From positions 1 through 64,000 of the forward strand of contig WHVD01000053.1 of assembly GCA_015178975.1 (NCBI GenBank): DNA of 64,000 nucleotides, given 5' to 3'. A model generated the notes under the pieces. That model had not been told where the DNA came from and did not search any database. It saw only the letters and a list, made by a program, of their open reading frames with translations. Positions 1 to 10,293 of the stretch are shown in pieces. The stretch comes from Hysterangium stoloniferum (Eukaryota > Basidiomycota > Agaricomycetes > Hysterangiales > Hysterangiaceae). Position 1 is the stretch's first letter. Each line of letters starts with the position of its first letter. Made by a program: the position numbers and the translations under genes.

Positions 1-50
1 GATTGGTCCCCATCAGCCTACTGACATTAGTCAGTTTTCTGTTCTTAACA
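1..50 (+). mobile_element. 3' end of an LTR of family X
   Basis: The first 50 bases match the right end of LTR family X, which also ends at 20500 and 31074. All three share the CATCAGCCTACTGACATTAG-type block and end in TTCTTAACA. The rest lies outside the window, so I cannot say whether it is a solo LTR or part of a longer element. No primer site pairing with the LTR was found just downstream. Confidence 0.7.
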
Positions 51-165
51 GTGAGTTTACAAATGTATATAATGTATATAATTCTGAATAATGTAAAATT
101 TAATCACTTTAAAATAAGTCTCTGAATGAGAATAAATAGGAAGCTGGAATGTACAGAAGTCCTCA

Positions 166-234
166 ATATGACATGGTCACAGAAGGTAATATGACATGGT
201 CACAGAAGGTAATATGACATGGTCACAGAAGGTA
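166..234. repeat. Three tandem copies of a 23-base unit
   Basis: A unit beginning ATATGACATGGTCACAGA is repeated three times without visible differences, then breaks off. No gene is seen around it. Identical units suggest recent expansion. Confidence 0.85.
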
Positions 235-504
235 ATATGAAAGTTATGTGATCAAGTATGTAAAAATGCTATTCCAAGACAGATAAGACTGCTGCTGTAG
301 TATTTAAAGACATTATTATGAATCTACGAGGTCATGAAGCAACTGAATAAAGTTGTGGGGTGTAGCATGGTGGGGACTTGCCCCCCATGGGTCACAGCCT
401 TGTTATGTTTGTAAATCATAACTCAATGAGAGATTTACCTTATGTAAGTAATTGACACTTTACATGTCAAACAAGGCTGGGACCCATGGTGGTCAGACCC
501 CCAC

Positions 505-1065
505 TGTTACGACCCGTTCCCGGATGTTTCAATATCCGACTTCCGATCTCCCACTTTCGATATCCGATATCCGACTACGGAACATCATAGTTACCGTATC
601 ATCGCGTTCTTTGTTTGTTCCGCATTTGGTAATTTGTCGTTGACAAGTATTCACTCGTTTGTTGTTGTATTCCCGTCTCGGAATATTGTCTTCCTAATAT
701 GTCTTATTGTATTTCCGTTTTAAGAATACTTCCGTTTCCGTCTTATTATGGTCTCAGTTTGTAGTACAATAACGAGTAGACTTATATTAGTTTCCGCGAA
801 TTTGTACTTTACTTTAGATCTGATATCGACTTAGTTTCTTATTCCTCCTCCCGTCTTTCTGTACGCTCGATATTCGGAACTCTTCGGAACTCTGAATATC
901 CATATCTTCCGTCGTTAGTTCACTTCCGAAATTAAGGACATTGAGCGTTTGCGTAGAGGCGCAGCACATAAGCTGAAGCCGACGTCCTGACCCTATCCAC
1001 GAGTTTCCGACTTCCCGGTGACTTCCCGATAGTTCCGGAATAAGTTCCCGACACGGCACTTAACA
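505..1065 (+). repeat. 5' LTR of element A
   Basis: 561 bases, TG...CA ends, about 99% identical to 7414-7976. It contains a TATA-like TATATTA at 783-789 and the inferred transcript start at 816. The base after the LTR is followed by a GT spacer and the primer site. Confidence 0.95.
783..826 (+). promoter_or_regulatory. LTR promoter: TATA box and inferred RNA start
   Basis: TATATTA begins at 783. Thirty-three bases downstream, at 816-826, AGATCTGATAT is the exact reverse complement of the site just after the LTR (1068-1078). In Tf1-type elements the first 11 bases of the RNA pair with such a site, so the start of R is inferred to be 816. Confidence 0.7.
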
Positions 1066-1067
1066 GT

Positions 1068-1078
1068 ATATCAGATCT
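1068..1078 (+). other. Self-primer binding site of element A
   Basis: ATATCAGATCT lies two bases (GT) after the 5' LTR and is complementary over 11 of 11 bases to 816-826 inside the LTR. No TGG start typical of a tRNA 3' end is present, which favours self-priming over tRNA priming. Confidence 0.75.
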
Positions 1079-1099
1079 CAACTCTGCGACTCGCTCATC

Positions 1100-2326
1100 A
1101 TGGGTCCCAAACGCAAAGCTGCCGAAGGACCATCCCAACTTCAATCCCCGTTGCAACTTTACACCACCCAACCCGAAACCCCAATTCAGCCGACAACATC
1201 AGCTTCAATCGAAGAAGTTACCGAGGAGGTTACCGAGGTAACGAAGGATCCCAATGATCCCCATACTTCCGACAACGAAGCAGAAGATCAGCCGGAGACA
1301 TCGAAAAAGAAATCTCCCGACGAACCGACTGAAATGTTGTTTATCAACTCCATTGTGAAATTCGCTGACTATTTGAAATCCGCTGAGGATAGCAAAGAAT
1401 CATCCCGCACCGGAGTCAAAGAACCCGAACCATTTACCGGCAAGGATCCGAAAAAATTGAAGAATTTCCTTCTTCAATGCCGTTTCAGTTTCCGTGATCG
1501 ACCCAATGCTTTTAAATCCGACAGTCGAAAAGTCAATTTTGCGCTCTCATATCTCAAGGATACCGCTCAGGATTGGTTCGAACCCGGACTATCCGGAATA
1601 TCCGACGAGACACCCGTATGGCTCGACGACTGGGATGCTTTCGTGGAAGAACTGGAAACTAATTTCGGACCTTACGATCAATCCGGCGAAGCAGAAAACG
1701 AACTAATGACGCTCAAGATGAAGGACAATCAACGAGTTTCCGATTATCTCGTCAAGTTCAATACCCTCGCCGCACGATGTGGATGGGACGATTCCGCCCT
1801 CAGGCACCATTTCTATATGGGACTTCCGTCACGCCTTAAAGACGAAATCTGCAAAGATGGGAAGCCAAAAACTCTCCAACTCATGCGGATGAAAGCTCAA
1901 ACATCCGATGCCCGTTATTGGGAACGAAAAGCCGAGGTCTCTCGAGAGAACCCGACGGAACGTTCTCAGAACAACAAGGCATCAACTAGCAAGTCTTCCG
2001 GCAACAACTCAGGCAATAATACCGGCTCTGGCACTAATACTGGCAAATCAAATTCCGACCGGAAGAAAGACAAGAAATCCAACAAGGAAAAACAGTCAAC
2101 TTCCGACAAACCCGACATTTCCCATTTGTTGGGTACCGACGGTAAACTCACCCCGAAGGAGAAACAACGACGTATGGACAACGACCTCTGCCTTTTCTGC
2201 GGGAAAGGCGGACACAAGGTTTCCGACTGTACCGTTAAATCCAGCTCTTCCAAGGCTCGCGCGGCAACTTCCACTACGACTACGACGTCTAAGGAAAAAC
2301 CCGCCACGGAGTCAAAAAAAGAGTAA
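1100..2326 (+). CDS. Gag-like protein of element A
   Basis: An open frame of 408 codons starts 34 bases after the LTR end. An acidic, low-complexity N-terminus is followed by the retrotransposon Gag region (about residues 120-270, with LKNFLLQCRFSFRDR and W..W..F..EL motifs). A Ser/Asn/Thr-rich linker follows, then a zinc knuckle CLFCGKGGHKVSDC near residues 364-377 in the form C-x2-C-x4-H-x4-C. Gag forms the intracellular particle and the knuckle binds the element RNA. It stands upstream of protease in the usual order; separate gag and pol frames are common in this clade. Confidence 0.9.
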   Translation: MGPKRKAAEGPSQLQSPLQLYTTQPETPIQPTTSASIEEVTEEVTEVTKDPNDPHTSDNEAEDQPETSKKKSPDEPTEMLFINSIVKFADYLKSAEDSKESSRTGVKEPEPFTGKDPKKLKNFLLQCRFSFRDRPNAFKSDSRKVNFALSYLKDTAQDWFEPGLSGISDETPVWLDDWDAFVEELETNFGPYDQSGEAENELMTLKMKDNQRVSDYLVKFNTLAARCGWDDSALRHHFYMGLPSRLKDEICKDGKPKTLQLMRMKAQTSDARYWERKAEVSRENPTERSQNNKASTSKSSGNNSGNNTGSGTNTGKSNSDRKKDKKSNKEKQSTSDKPDISHLLGTDGKLTPKEKQRRMDNDLCLFCGKGGHKVSDCTVKSSSSKARAATSTTTTTSKEKPATESKKE

Positions 2327-2467
2327 GCAACCCTCCGGAATCTGCACGGACAGAGGGTTGCGTTGACTCTCCTCCCGTGTTTCCGAGGTTGTCCGTCTCA
2401 ATGCGTCCGCTCTCTCTAATCCCAATTCATTATTGTAAAACTCGTCTCTGACTTTCTTGGAAATTTA

Positions 2468-5400
2468 GTGTTCCGAGCTCTAATAGATTCCGGCTCCACA
2501 CACTGTTTTGTAGATACCACCTTTGCCACGAAACATAATCTGAAACTCCATTCTGTTCCCGCAATTTCCTTGCATTTGTTTGACGGCACTAGCAATACGG
2601 CAATTACTCAAGCCTGCGACATGTCTATCCAGTTCCCTTGTGGAACATCCCAGATGGTTACATTTTTCGTAACACAGTTGGACTCTAGCTGTTCGGCAGT
2701 TCTTGGATACAACTGGCTCACCCGATATAATCCGTTGATTGACTGGGTATTGGGCAGTATTACTTTCCGGACTCCCGACACTTCCGTTCCTCCTGCAGCG
2801 TCTTTTCCAGCCCACGCCTTTTCGGCATCAATGGCATCTCCGGCTTCTATCGAAACTTCTGAGCCCCCCAAAAATCTCTCTCATCAACGCTTCGGCATTT
2901 GTTAGGGCGAGTAAACTGGATGGCTCGCAATGTTTTTCGATCAGCTTAAAAGTTGATGAAGCATCTGGACGTTTTGCAACTCCAGAATTATCCGAGCTAA
3001 AAGCCGATCTGGAAGGAGTTCCCGAAAAATACCATGATTTCGCGGACATTTTCAGTAAGCAAAAAGCTGACAGGCTTGCACCACATAGGCCCTACGACTT
3101 AAAAATCGATATTGAGCCCGGTTCAAACCCTCCATTAGGACCTATTTACCCATTATCCCAATCGGAACTTTCGTCTATTCGGGAGTTCCTGGATGAACAT
3201 CTGTCGATAGGTTTTATCCGTCCCTCAAAGTCTCCGTATGGAGCACCCGTCCTTTTTGTCCGAAAGAAGGACGGCTCTCTTCGACTCTGTGTCGATTTCA
3301 GAGGGTTAAATTCCATCACACAGAAAGATAAGTATCCACTCCCACTCGTTACCGACTTACTCGACGCCCCACGGAAAGCTCAAATTTACACCAAAATAGA
3401 CCTCAAACACGCCTATCATTTGGTCCAAATTGCCGAGGGTGACGAATGGAAAACTGCTTTTCGGACTCGCTATGGATCCTTTGAATGGTTGGTTATGCCG
3501 TTCGGCCTTACCAACGCCCCTTCTGCTTTTCAACGTTTTGTTAATGATATATTTTCCGACATGCTTGACGTATGTGTTATAGTCTATTTGGACGACATTT
3601 TGGTATTTTCCGAGGATCCCGCTTTTCACGATGAACAAGTCCGTGAAGTCTTCCGAAGACTCCGTAAAAACGGTCTTTTCGCCAACGGTAAAAAATGTTA
3701 TTTCGACATGGATTCTATTGAATACTTAGGTTTCATCATCGGCCCTGATGGTCTCCGTATGGATGAAACCAAGGTTCAAGTTGTCCGTGACTGGCCCGAA
3801 CCACGGAAGGTCAAGGACATTCAATCATTTTTAGGTTTTGCCAACTTTTACCGTCGTTTTATTCGGAACTACTCGGATATTACAGTACCGCTCACTCGTC
3901 TTACCGGTAAAACTCAACCATGGGTTTTTGACGACAAATGCCGCTCCGCCTTCCAGACTTTAAAAAATGCTTTCACTTCTGCCCTGATTCTTTCCCATTG
4001 GAAACCTGATTTTCCGATTATTGTGGAAACCGATGCTTCCGATTATGCAATTGCCGCGATTCTTTCCATTCAAGAGTCCGACGGTGAAATTCATCCGGTC
4101 GCATTTCTTTCTCGGACACTTTCAGTATCCGAACTCAATTACGACGTTCATGATAAGGAACTTTTGGCAATTTTTGAAGCTTTCAAACATTGGCGCCATT
4201 ATCTCGAAGGTTCCGCAACTCCCGTTGACGTCATTACCGATCACAAAAATCTCGAATATTTTTCTACCACTAAACTTTTAACCCGCCGGCAGGCCCGTTG
4301 GTCTGAATTTCTTTCCGCTTTCAACATGATTATCCGTTTCCGACCCGGACGTCTTGGTGGAAAACCAGATGCCATGACTCAACGATGGGACGTCTATCCT
4401 AAAGAGGGGGAAAGTAACTATGCTGTTGTTAATCCACATAACCTGAAACCGGTTTTTACAACGCAACAACTTTCCGCATCTATCCGAGCAACTTCCTTTA
4501 CTATCCAACTATGCATAGCGTCATGATTATGGACATTGAGCAATTACATCAAGATATCCTTTCCGCACTCACTTCCGACCCGGCCCTCAAGCCACATTTA
4601 GAAGTTCCCGACAATCCCGACCAACCCCGATGGTCACAAGACTCTCAAGGTTTTATCCGTCTCGATGGACGTATCTACATTCCAGATTCCAACAATCTCC
4701 GACTCCGCGTACTTCAGTATAAACATGATCATCCAATCTCCGGACATTACGGCATCAACAATACTCTTGTTTTAATCCGTAGAGAATACACTTGGCCCAA
4801 CCTCAGAGATTTCGTAACTCAGTTCTGTAAGTCATGCACCACCTGCTTACGCTCTAAAACCCAGAGGCATAAGCCGTACGTCCTTCTCAAGCAACTCCCG
4901 ATACCAGAAAAACCCTGGAATTCAATTTCCATGGATTTCATCGAACAACTCCCGACTTCCGAAGGCTTTACATCCATTCTAGTCGTTGTGGACCGATTCT
5001 CGAAACAAGGCATTTTCATACCCACTCATGATACAATCACGTCCTTACAATTAGCGGAACTTTTCATTATTCACGTATTTTCCAAACACGGAGTTCCATC
5101 TCACGTAACTTCCGATTGAGGCTCCAAGTTCATCTCCCATTTCTTCCAGGCCCTCGGAAAAGCCCTCGACATGAAACTACACTTCACCTCGGGATATCAC
5201 CTGGAAGGTGATGGACAAATGGAACGTGTTAATCAAACATTGGAACAATATCTCCGCATCTATTGTAATTATCAACAGGACAACTGGAAATCCCTTCTTC
5301 CGATCGCGGAATTCGCCTACAATAACTCTCTGAATGCAACCACCGGCATATCTCCCTTCTTCGCCAATAAAGGCTATAATCCGAATCTCACAGTACATTC

Positions 5401-6010
5401 CGAACGAGATTTGGCTTCTGTCCGTGCTCAAGAATTTATTACCGACCTCGACGAATTACATCAAGAACTTCGGAAAGCTATTTCTTCCGCACAGGAACAT
5501 TATCAACGTTCCGCGGACAAAAATAGGATCCCGCCTCCTAATTTTAAAGTTGGTGATCAGGTTTTTGTAAAAGCTCAATTCTTCCGTACTACCCGACCTT
5601 CTAAAAAACTCGCTGAGAAATTCTTAGGACCTTTCGAAATTATAGCACAAGCCGGCTCACTTTCATGGACTCTCCGTCTTCCCGACAGTATGCGAGCAGT
5701 CCACCCCGTTTTCCACGTTTCCATGTTAGAACCTTGTGTTCCTAACTCATTCCCGGAACGTATTCAGCCTCCGTCCCCTCCGGTCATCATTGATGAACCC
5801 GAATTCGAAGTCTCCGAAATTTTGGATTCTAAAATCGACAATCGCCGACGTACTTGTAAATTGCTCTATTTAGTCAAATGGGCAGGTTATGAAGGTACCG
5901 ACGAGGAAACTTCATGGATATTGGCCACGGAACTTGGACATGCTATGGAAATTGTTACTGACTTCCACACGGCTTATCCAGGCAAACCCGGACCTTTATC
6001 ATCACTCTAA
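2468..6010 (+). pseudogene. pol region of element A (PR-RT-RH-IN-chromodomain)
   Basis: Domains occur in Ty3/gypsy order. An aspartic protease with [11 protein letters not shown] lies near 2480. Reverse transcriptase spans about 3090-3900, with YLDD encoded at 3584-3595. RNase H (VETDASDYA, then DKELLAIFEAFKHWRHY) spans about 4015-4300. The integrase zinc-binding and catalytic regions run about 4700-5500. A chromodomain (CKLLYLVKWAGYEG and a Trp further on) ends the protein near 6010. The chromodomain is known to steer integration to heterochromatin marks in related elements. The region holds about three breaks and is treated as a fossil. Confidence 0.92.
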
Positions 6011-6095
6011 TCTTTCTGTTCCTTTTCTGATCAACTTCCGACACTTCCGTTTTCACACTCGTTTTAGGTTTTGCAAGTCAAAAATATTATTAAAT

Positions 6096-7229
6096 CTATC
6101 TCAAAGTCTCTGACACCCCAAATCCGCCTTCCACTTCATCTCCTGCAACCTCCGCACTTTCCACCATATCCTGTACCTCCTCATCTTCACTCTCCTCTTT
6201 TCCCGACCCCCATCTCCGCTCCACACACTCCGCCAATGGATCATTCAGCTGGTTTTTCGCCTTATCGGCAAATCGTTCAGATACCGCGATTACACCGATA
6301 CTAACCATCATCTTCTCCAGGAAATCGTTTTGCCTCCAGAAATTCCGGACCAACGAACGGAAACCCTTCTCCTGGATCTCATTATGGCGATCCAGTGTTT
6401 CCCGCATTTCCCGCATCTCAACCCCGATGAAGACCATTGTATCGACCAATTCCTTAAGGAGCTCAACGCCCATACCATCCGTACTCGGCACCTTAGTTTC
6501 CGCAGTTTTGGTCGCTCCTGAACCTTCCGCGATGGTAGGTTTTTGAGCCTTTTCGCTTTTCGGAACCCTTTTTGCAGCAAGAGTGCACGGAAGTTTGAGG
6601 ACCGCGCAAGGATAACAAGTTCCACCCCATTTTACCTTCTGTTTCCAACAAGTTATATCCCGTACGGAACATCGAACACATGGAGTGTCATGGGCAATTT
6701 CCATCTGTTCCGGAGCCTTGACCTTTTGTTTCTGTTTCGGAAGATTAGTCAATTACCGACCTTTTGTAGATGCACTTACTTTAGGACTCGAAGGCCCAGC
6801 TTCTCCCTCTACTTCCACCTCCACGGCTTTTCGCTGTACGCAACAGTTATCAGTTGTAACCACGGAAATCTATGGAATCGGACTCACCTTTCCTTCCCTT
6901 ACCTCCTTACGTTTTTCCGCCGCCTCAGCTTCTTGTTGTTTCTTCACTTCTTCTTCCTTCAACCTCCGATCCTCCATCACTTTCCGCAACCTTGCCAACT
7001 CTTTTTCTTTTTCTGCCTTCGCCCGCTCCAATTCCCGTTTTTCCGCCTCTTCCGCATCCCTCAACTCTTTTATCAATGCTTTTTCCTCCTCCTCCTGTCG
7101 TCGCTTCAACTCCTCCATTTTCTGGCGTTTTTGTTGAAGTTCTGCGACCTTCGACATTCTTTGCAGGATGGATATTTCAGTATCTGAGTCTTCCGGGGTA
7201 GTGATGAATAACGGCCGACGAATCGACAT
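6096..7229 (-). CDS. Antisense accessory gene of element A: coiled coil plus Zn2Cys6 cluster
   Basis: On the strand opposite to pol, three exons are read: 7229-6888, 6833-6780 and 6731-6096. Introns of 54 and 48 bases have GTGAGT and GTAAGT donors, CAG acceptors and a CTAAT branch-like motif; both are phase 0. Exon 1 is a Glu/Lys/Arg-rich coiled coil. Exon 2 gives 18 mostly acidic residues. Exon 3 carries six cysteines spaced C-x2-C-x6-C-x10-C-x2-C-x6-C, which is the fungal GAL4-type Zn2Cys6 spacing, followed by a helical region and an acidic tail. A TATAAAAA box lies at about 7279-7285 on this strand, 50 bases before the ATG. The gene ends tail-to-tail 86 bases from the pol stop. DNA binding or regulation is inferred from the cysteine spacing only. 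No match to known Gag, Env or Pol proteins is recognised. Confidence 0.7.
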
Positions 7230-7278
7230 ACAAGTCGTGGATAAAGAAACAAAAACGTTAATTCGAATATTTGGAGGT

Positions 7279-7285
7279 TTTTATA
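7279..7285 (-). promoter_or_regulatory. TATA box for the antisense accessory gene
   Basis: On the minus strand the sequence reads GAGTATAAAAACC, about 50 bases upstream of the ATG at 7229. It lies inside the element between the antisense gene and the 3' LTR. An equivalent TATA box lies in element D at about 50521-50531. Confidence 0.5.
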
Positions 7286-7402
7286 CTCAGAATAATAACC
7301 GAAACTCTCACCTCCATAATTGCGTAAATTTCACGACACATAACAGTCAGCCGTCGCTTCAAACACTCAGTACCTAATCGCCTCTATGGGATTTCGGCCT
7401 AA

Positions 7403-7413
7403 CAGGGGGGTAC
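7403..7413 (+). other. Polypurine tract of element A
   Basis: The purine-rich AGGGGGG run ending just before the 3' LTR at 7414 sits where the plus-strand primer is formed in LTR elements. Confidence 0.7.
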
Positions 7414-7976
7414 TGTTACGACCTGTTCCCGGATGTTTCAATATCCGACTTCCGATCTCCCACTTTCGATATCCGATATCCGACTACGGAACATCATAGT
7501 TACCGTATCATCCGCGTTCTTCGTTTGTTCCGCATTTGGTAATTTGTCCGTTGACAAGTATTCACTCGTTTGTTGTTGTATTCCCATCTCGGAATATTGT
7601 CTTCCTAATATGTCTTATTGTATTTCCGTTTTAAGAATACTTCCGTTTCCGTCTTATTATGGTCTCAGTTTGTAGTACAATAACGAGTAGACTTATATTA
7701 GTTTCCGCGAATTTGTACTTTACTTTAGATCTGATATCGACTTAGTTTCTTATTCCTCCTCCCGTCTTTCTGTACGCTCGATATTTGGAACTCTTCGGAA
7801 CTCTGAATATCCATATCTTCCGTCGTTAGTTCACTTCCAAAATTAAGGACATTGAGCGTTTGCGTAGAGGTGCAGCACATAAGCTGAAGCCGACGTCCTG
7901 ACCCTATCCACGAGTTTCCGACTTCCCGGTGACTTCCCGATAGTTCCGGAATAAGTTCCCGACACGGCACTTAACA
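7414..7976 (+). repeat. 3' LTR of element A
   Basis: 563 bases, near-identical to 505-1065. The six substitutions between the two copies are all C/T or G/A changes within CpG. Confidence 0.95.
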
Positions 7977-7990
7977 CCCACATACCCACA

Positions 7991-9186
7991 GCTTTGCTGT
8001 GTTGACAATTTTAAATATTTATCAGGGCAAGTGATCCAGCTCAGTGAAACTTATTTAAAGATCATTAAGTTTTATACAATTATTCAGTAGGATTTAATAT
8101 TATTCACAAATATTTGAGATTCAATGCAATTAACTACAATTTGTAATTGTTTGGCAAGATTCAGTACAGATTCCCAAGATTTACAATACAGTATAAACCA
8201 GTAAATACACTGCAGTGCAAACAAACTGCCACTTCTATCATGCTTATATTCCACTAGCCACCCACCAGGGAAATGTGGAATGAGAAGTGACACATATGAG
8301 AACAATGGGAAATAACAAAAGGAAAATGGAAAAGTAGTTTTGTCTAATGGATGTGTCAGTCACATGCTTCCATCAGAGAAATAAATTTGCCAAACTGTAA
8401 AATCACTGGCCATTGTCAAGTACAAAACTATGAATCATCTTCCTGGGATAATTGTGAACTGTAGTGAATCAATTATTTGGGACTTTCTGCAACTCTCTAA
8501 GTCAGGGGGCCAATAATAGAGATCATACTAGCCAGGAGACTCTAGAAATGTAGTGGAGCCTGGCCTCAACTTATGTATTGCACTCTCACACAAACTGTTA
8601 GGGTGCTCTGGTATTTCAAACAGAGCAGATATTATGATAAAAATGAAGATCAACACTTAGCTCAATTGACCAGTGGGCCAAAATACTAAGAGTCATAAGG
8701 TAAGAGTTAATGGCTTGCTGAAGAACATCTTCAAGAGTATTGAGAAGGGAGGAAAGAGACTGAGAACTAGTAGAGGGTAATCTAAGTCAATTTTCAAACT
8801 AAAGAATTGTAGCATACATGAAGAATATTTTATACTACAAGAGATGGATGACCAGAGGGCCAATCAAGAAAGTGAAGGATGAGACAGATCATAGGAAATT
8901 GATGACAAGGTGGGGAGACTAAATATAAAGTACTAAACAATACTAAAAAGGTCTGAGGTGGCAAGTGAGACATATACAGGGAGATGGTGATGGGGGAGTG
9001 AATGGGATGGAGATGGAATGGAAGGCAAAAACAAGTGTTGGGGGCACAGTGGGTGGTGATACCATGGGTGGGGGTTCTGACAGTGAGATGATGAAGGGTA
9101 TTGAGTCATTTTATATACATCAGAATATACTACTGAGCTCCAAACATGTGGTCCTATGATGCATAATGGATTACTGATGGCTCAAT
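7991..9186. other. No gene recognised
   Basis: About 1.2 kb of AT-rich, CpG-poor sequence with only short chance frames. It lies between the fold-back host of element A and the decayed element B. It is probably old repeat DNA, but I see no diagnostic structure. Confidence 0.5.
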
Positions 9187-9831
9187 ACTTAGTACCTAAT
9201 AACCTCTATGGGACTTTGGCCTTAATAGGTGGGTACTGTTACAATCCATTGCTGGATATTTACAACTTAAAAATCAATATTGAGCCCATTCAAACACTCC
9301 CCTAGGACCTACATATCTACCTGTTGTCCCAATCAGAACTTTCTGCTATCTGAGAGTTCCTGGACAAACAATTGTCAATAGGTTTTATCCAGCCCTCCAA
9401 GTCTCCATTTGGAGCACCTATCCTTTTTGTCAAAAAGAAGGATGGATCCCTTCACCTCTGTGTTGATTTCTGAGGCTTCAGCTCCATATGTAACATGGAA
9501 AGACAAATATCCACCCCCCCTCATTACATATTTACTGGATGCCCCAAGAAAAGCCTGAGTTTACACCAAAATAGACCTTAAACATGCCTATCCCTTGGTC
9601 TGAATCACCAAAGGCAATGTGTGGAAGACTGCTTTCATACCTGCTATGGATCTTTCAAATGCTTGGTTATGCCCTTTGGCCTTACCAACGCTGCCTTTCA
9701 ACATTTTATTAACAACATATTTTCTGATATGCTTGAAGTATGTGTTATTACATGTATCTACCTGGACAACATTTGGTATTTTCTGAAGATCCCACATTTC
9801 ATGATGGACAAGTCCACAAAGTTTTCTGAAG

Positions 9832-10293
9832 TGACACAGATTGGATCTTTCTCAATAAAGTTGAATACCAATTGAACAATATTCTATTAAATTGAGTTCA
9901 GAAGCCTTATTCAACAAATTATAAATTCATCCTGTCAAAGAAGTGAGAGGTAAATACCAGATGCAAAGGCTCACAGATAAGATATTGAAGTATTATGATT
10001 ATACAAGATATGGATTATTGATACAATTACTAATATACAGATGAGGTTGAGATTTTCTGACTGACTTCCCTTACTCCTATCATTGTCCTTTTATGCCTTT
10101 CATCGTGTACCTATGACTATGTTATGACTTAAGAATGAAATCATTCATGACATTGAATTGAGACAAGTTGAAGGGTAGTCACCATTGTCAAATAAAGTTG
10201 AATGTTTGTTGAGTTGAAGGTTTGTCAAAGTTGAGTTGAAGAGTTGTCAAAGTTGATCTTGTATGTTTTTGATGTTTTGTGACAGTTGTGACA
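9832..10293 (-). mobile_element. Solo LTR, family Y, minus orientation, decayed
   Basis: Read on the minus strand it matches 20573-21100 along its length: TGTCACAACTGTCAC-type start, the CTTTTATGCC block (a TATA box on the other strand), and TCAGTCAGAAAATCTC. It interrupts element B. Flanks do not show a clean duplication, so the borders are approximate. Confidence 0.65.

Larger units (their letters stand above)
505..7976 (+). mobile_element. Ty3/gypsy chromovirus, element A, nearly whole
   Basis: A complete structure is visible: 5' LTR 505-1065, self-priming site 1068-1078, gag, pol with C-terminal chromodomain, an antisense accessory gene, a purine tract and 3' LTR 7414-7976. The five-base target duplication CCCAC lies at 500-504 and 7977-7981. 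LTRs begin TGTTACGAC and end CTTAACA. The two LTRs differ at only about six positions plus two one-base length changes, so insertion is recent. The coding part has about three or four breaks. The YLDD reverse transcriptase and the chromodomain after the integrase place it in the chromovirus clade. Confidence 0.95.
354..7990. mobile_element. Small fold-back element that hosts gypsy element A
   Basis: An arm at 354-404 (GGGGACTTGCCCCCCATGGG, then TCACAGCCTTGTT) is mirrored by an arm at 470-504 reading AACAAGGCTGGGACCCATGG. That arm continues to about 7990 beyond the inserted element A. Without the insertion the unit is only about 150 bases with a loop of about 65 bases. It could be a MITE-like element or an old hairpin. 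No coding potential. Confidence 0.45.

Noticed and set aside
51-120. Self-primer site after the LTR at 1-50
   Set aside because: The bases after the LTR do not pair with any part of family X LTR that I can see, so an internal region is not supported.
452-643. Small frame at the left LTR of element A
   Set aside because: It straddles the LTR border and recurs only as LTR sequence.
6543-7187. Long plus-strand frame rich in Phe and Ser
   Set aside because: It is the complement of the Glu/Lys-rich antisense exon and has low-complexity composition; the minus strand carries the cysteine cluster and splice sites.
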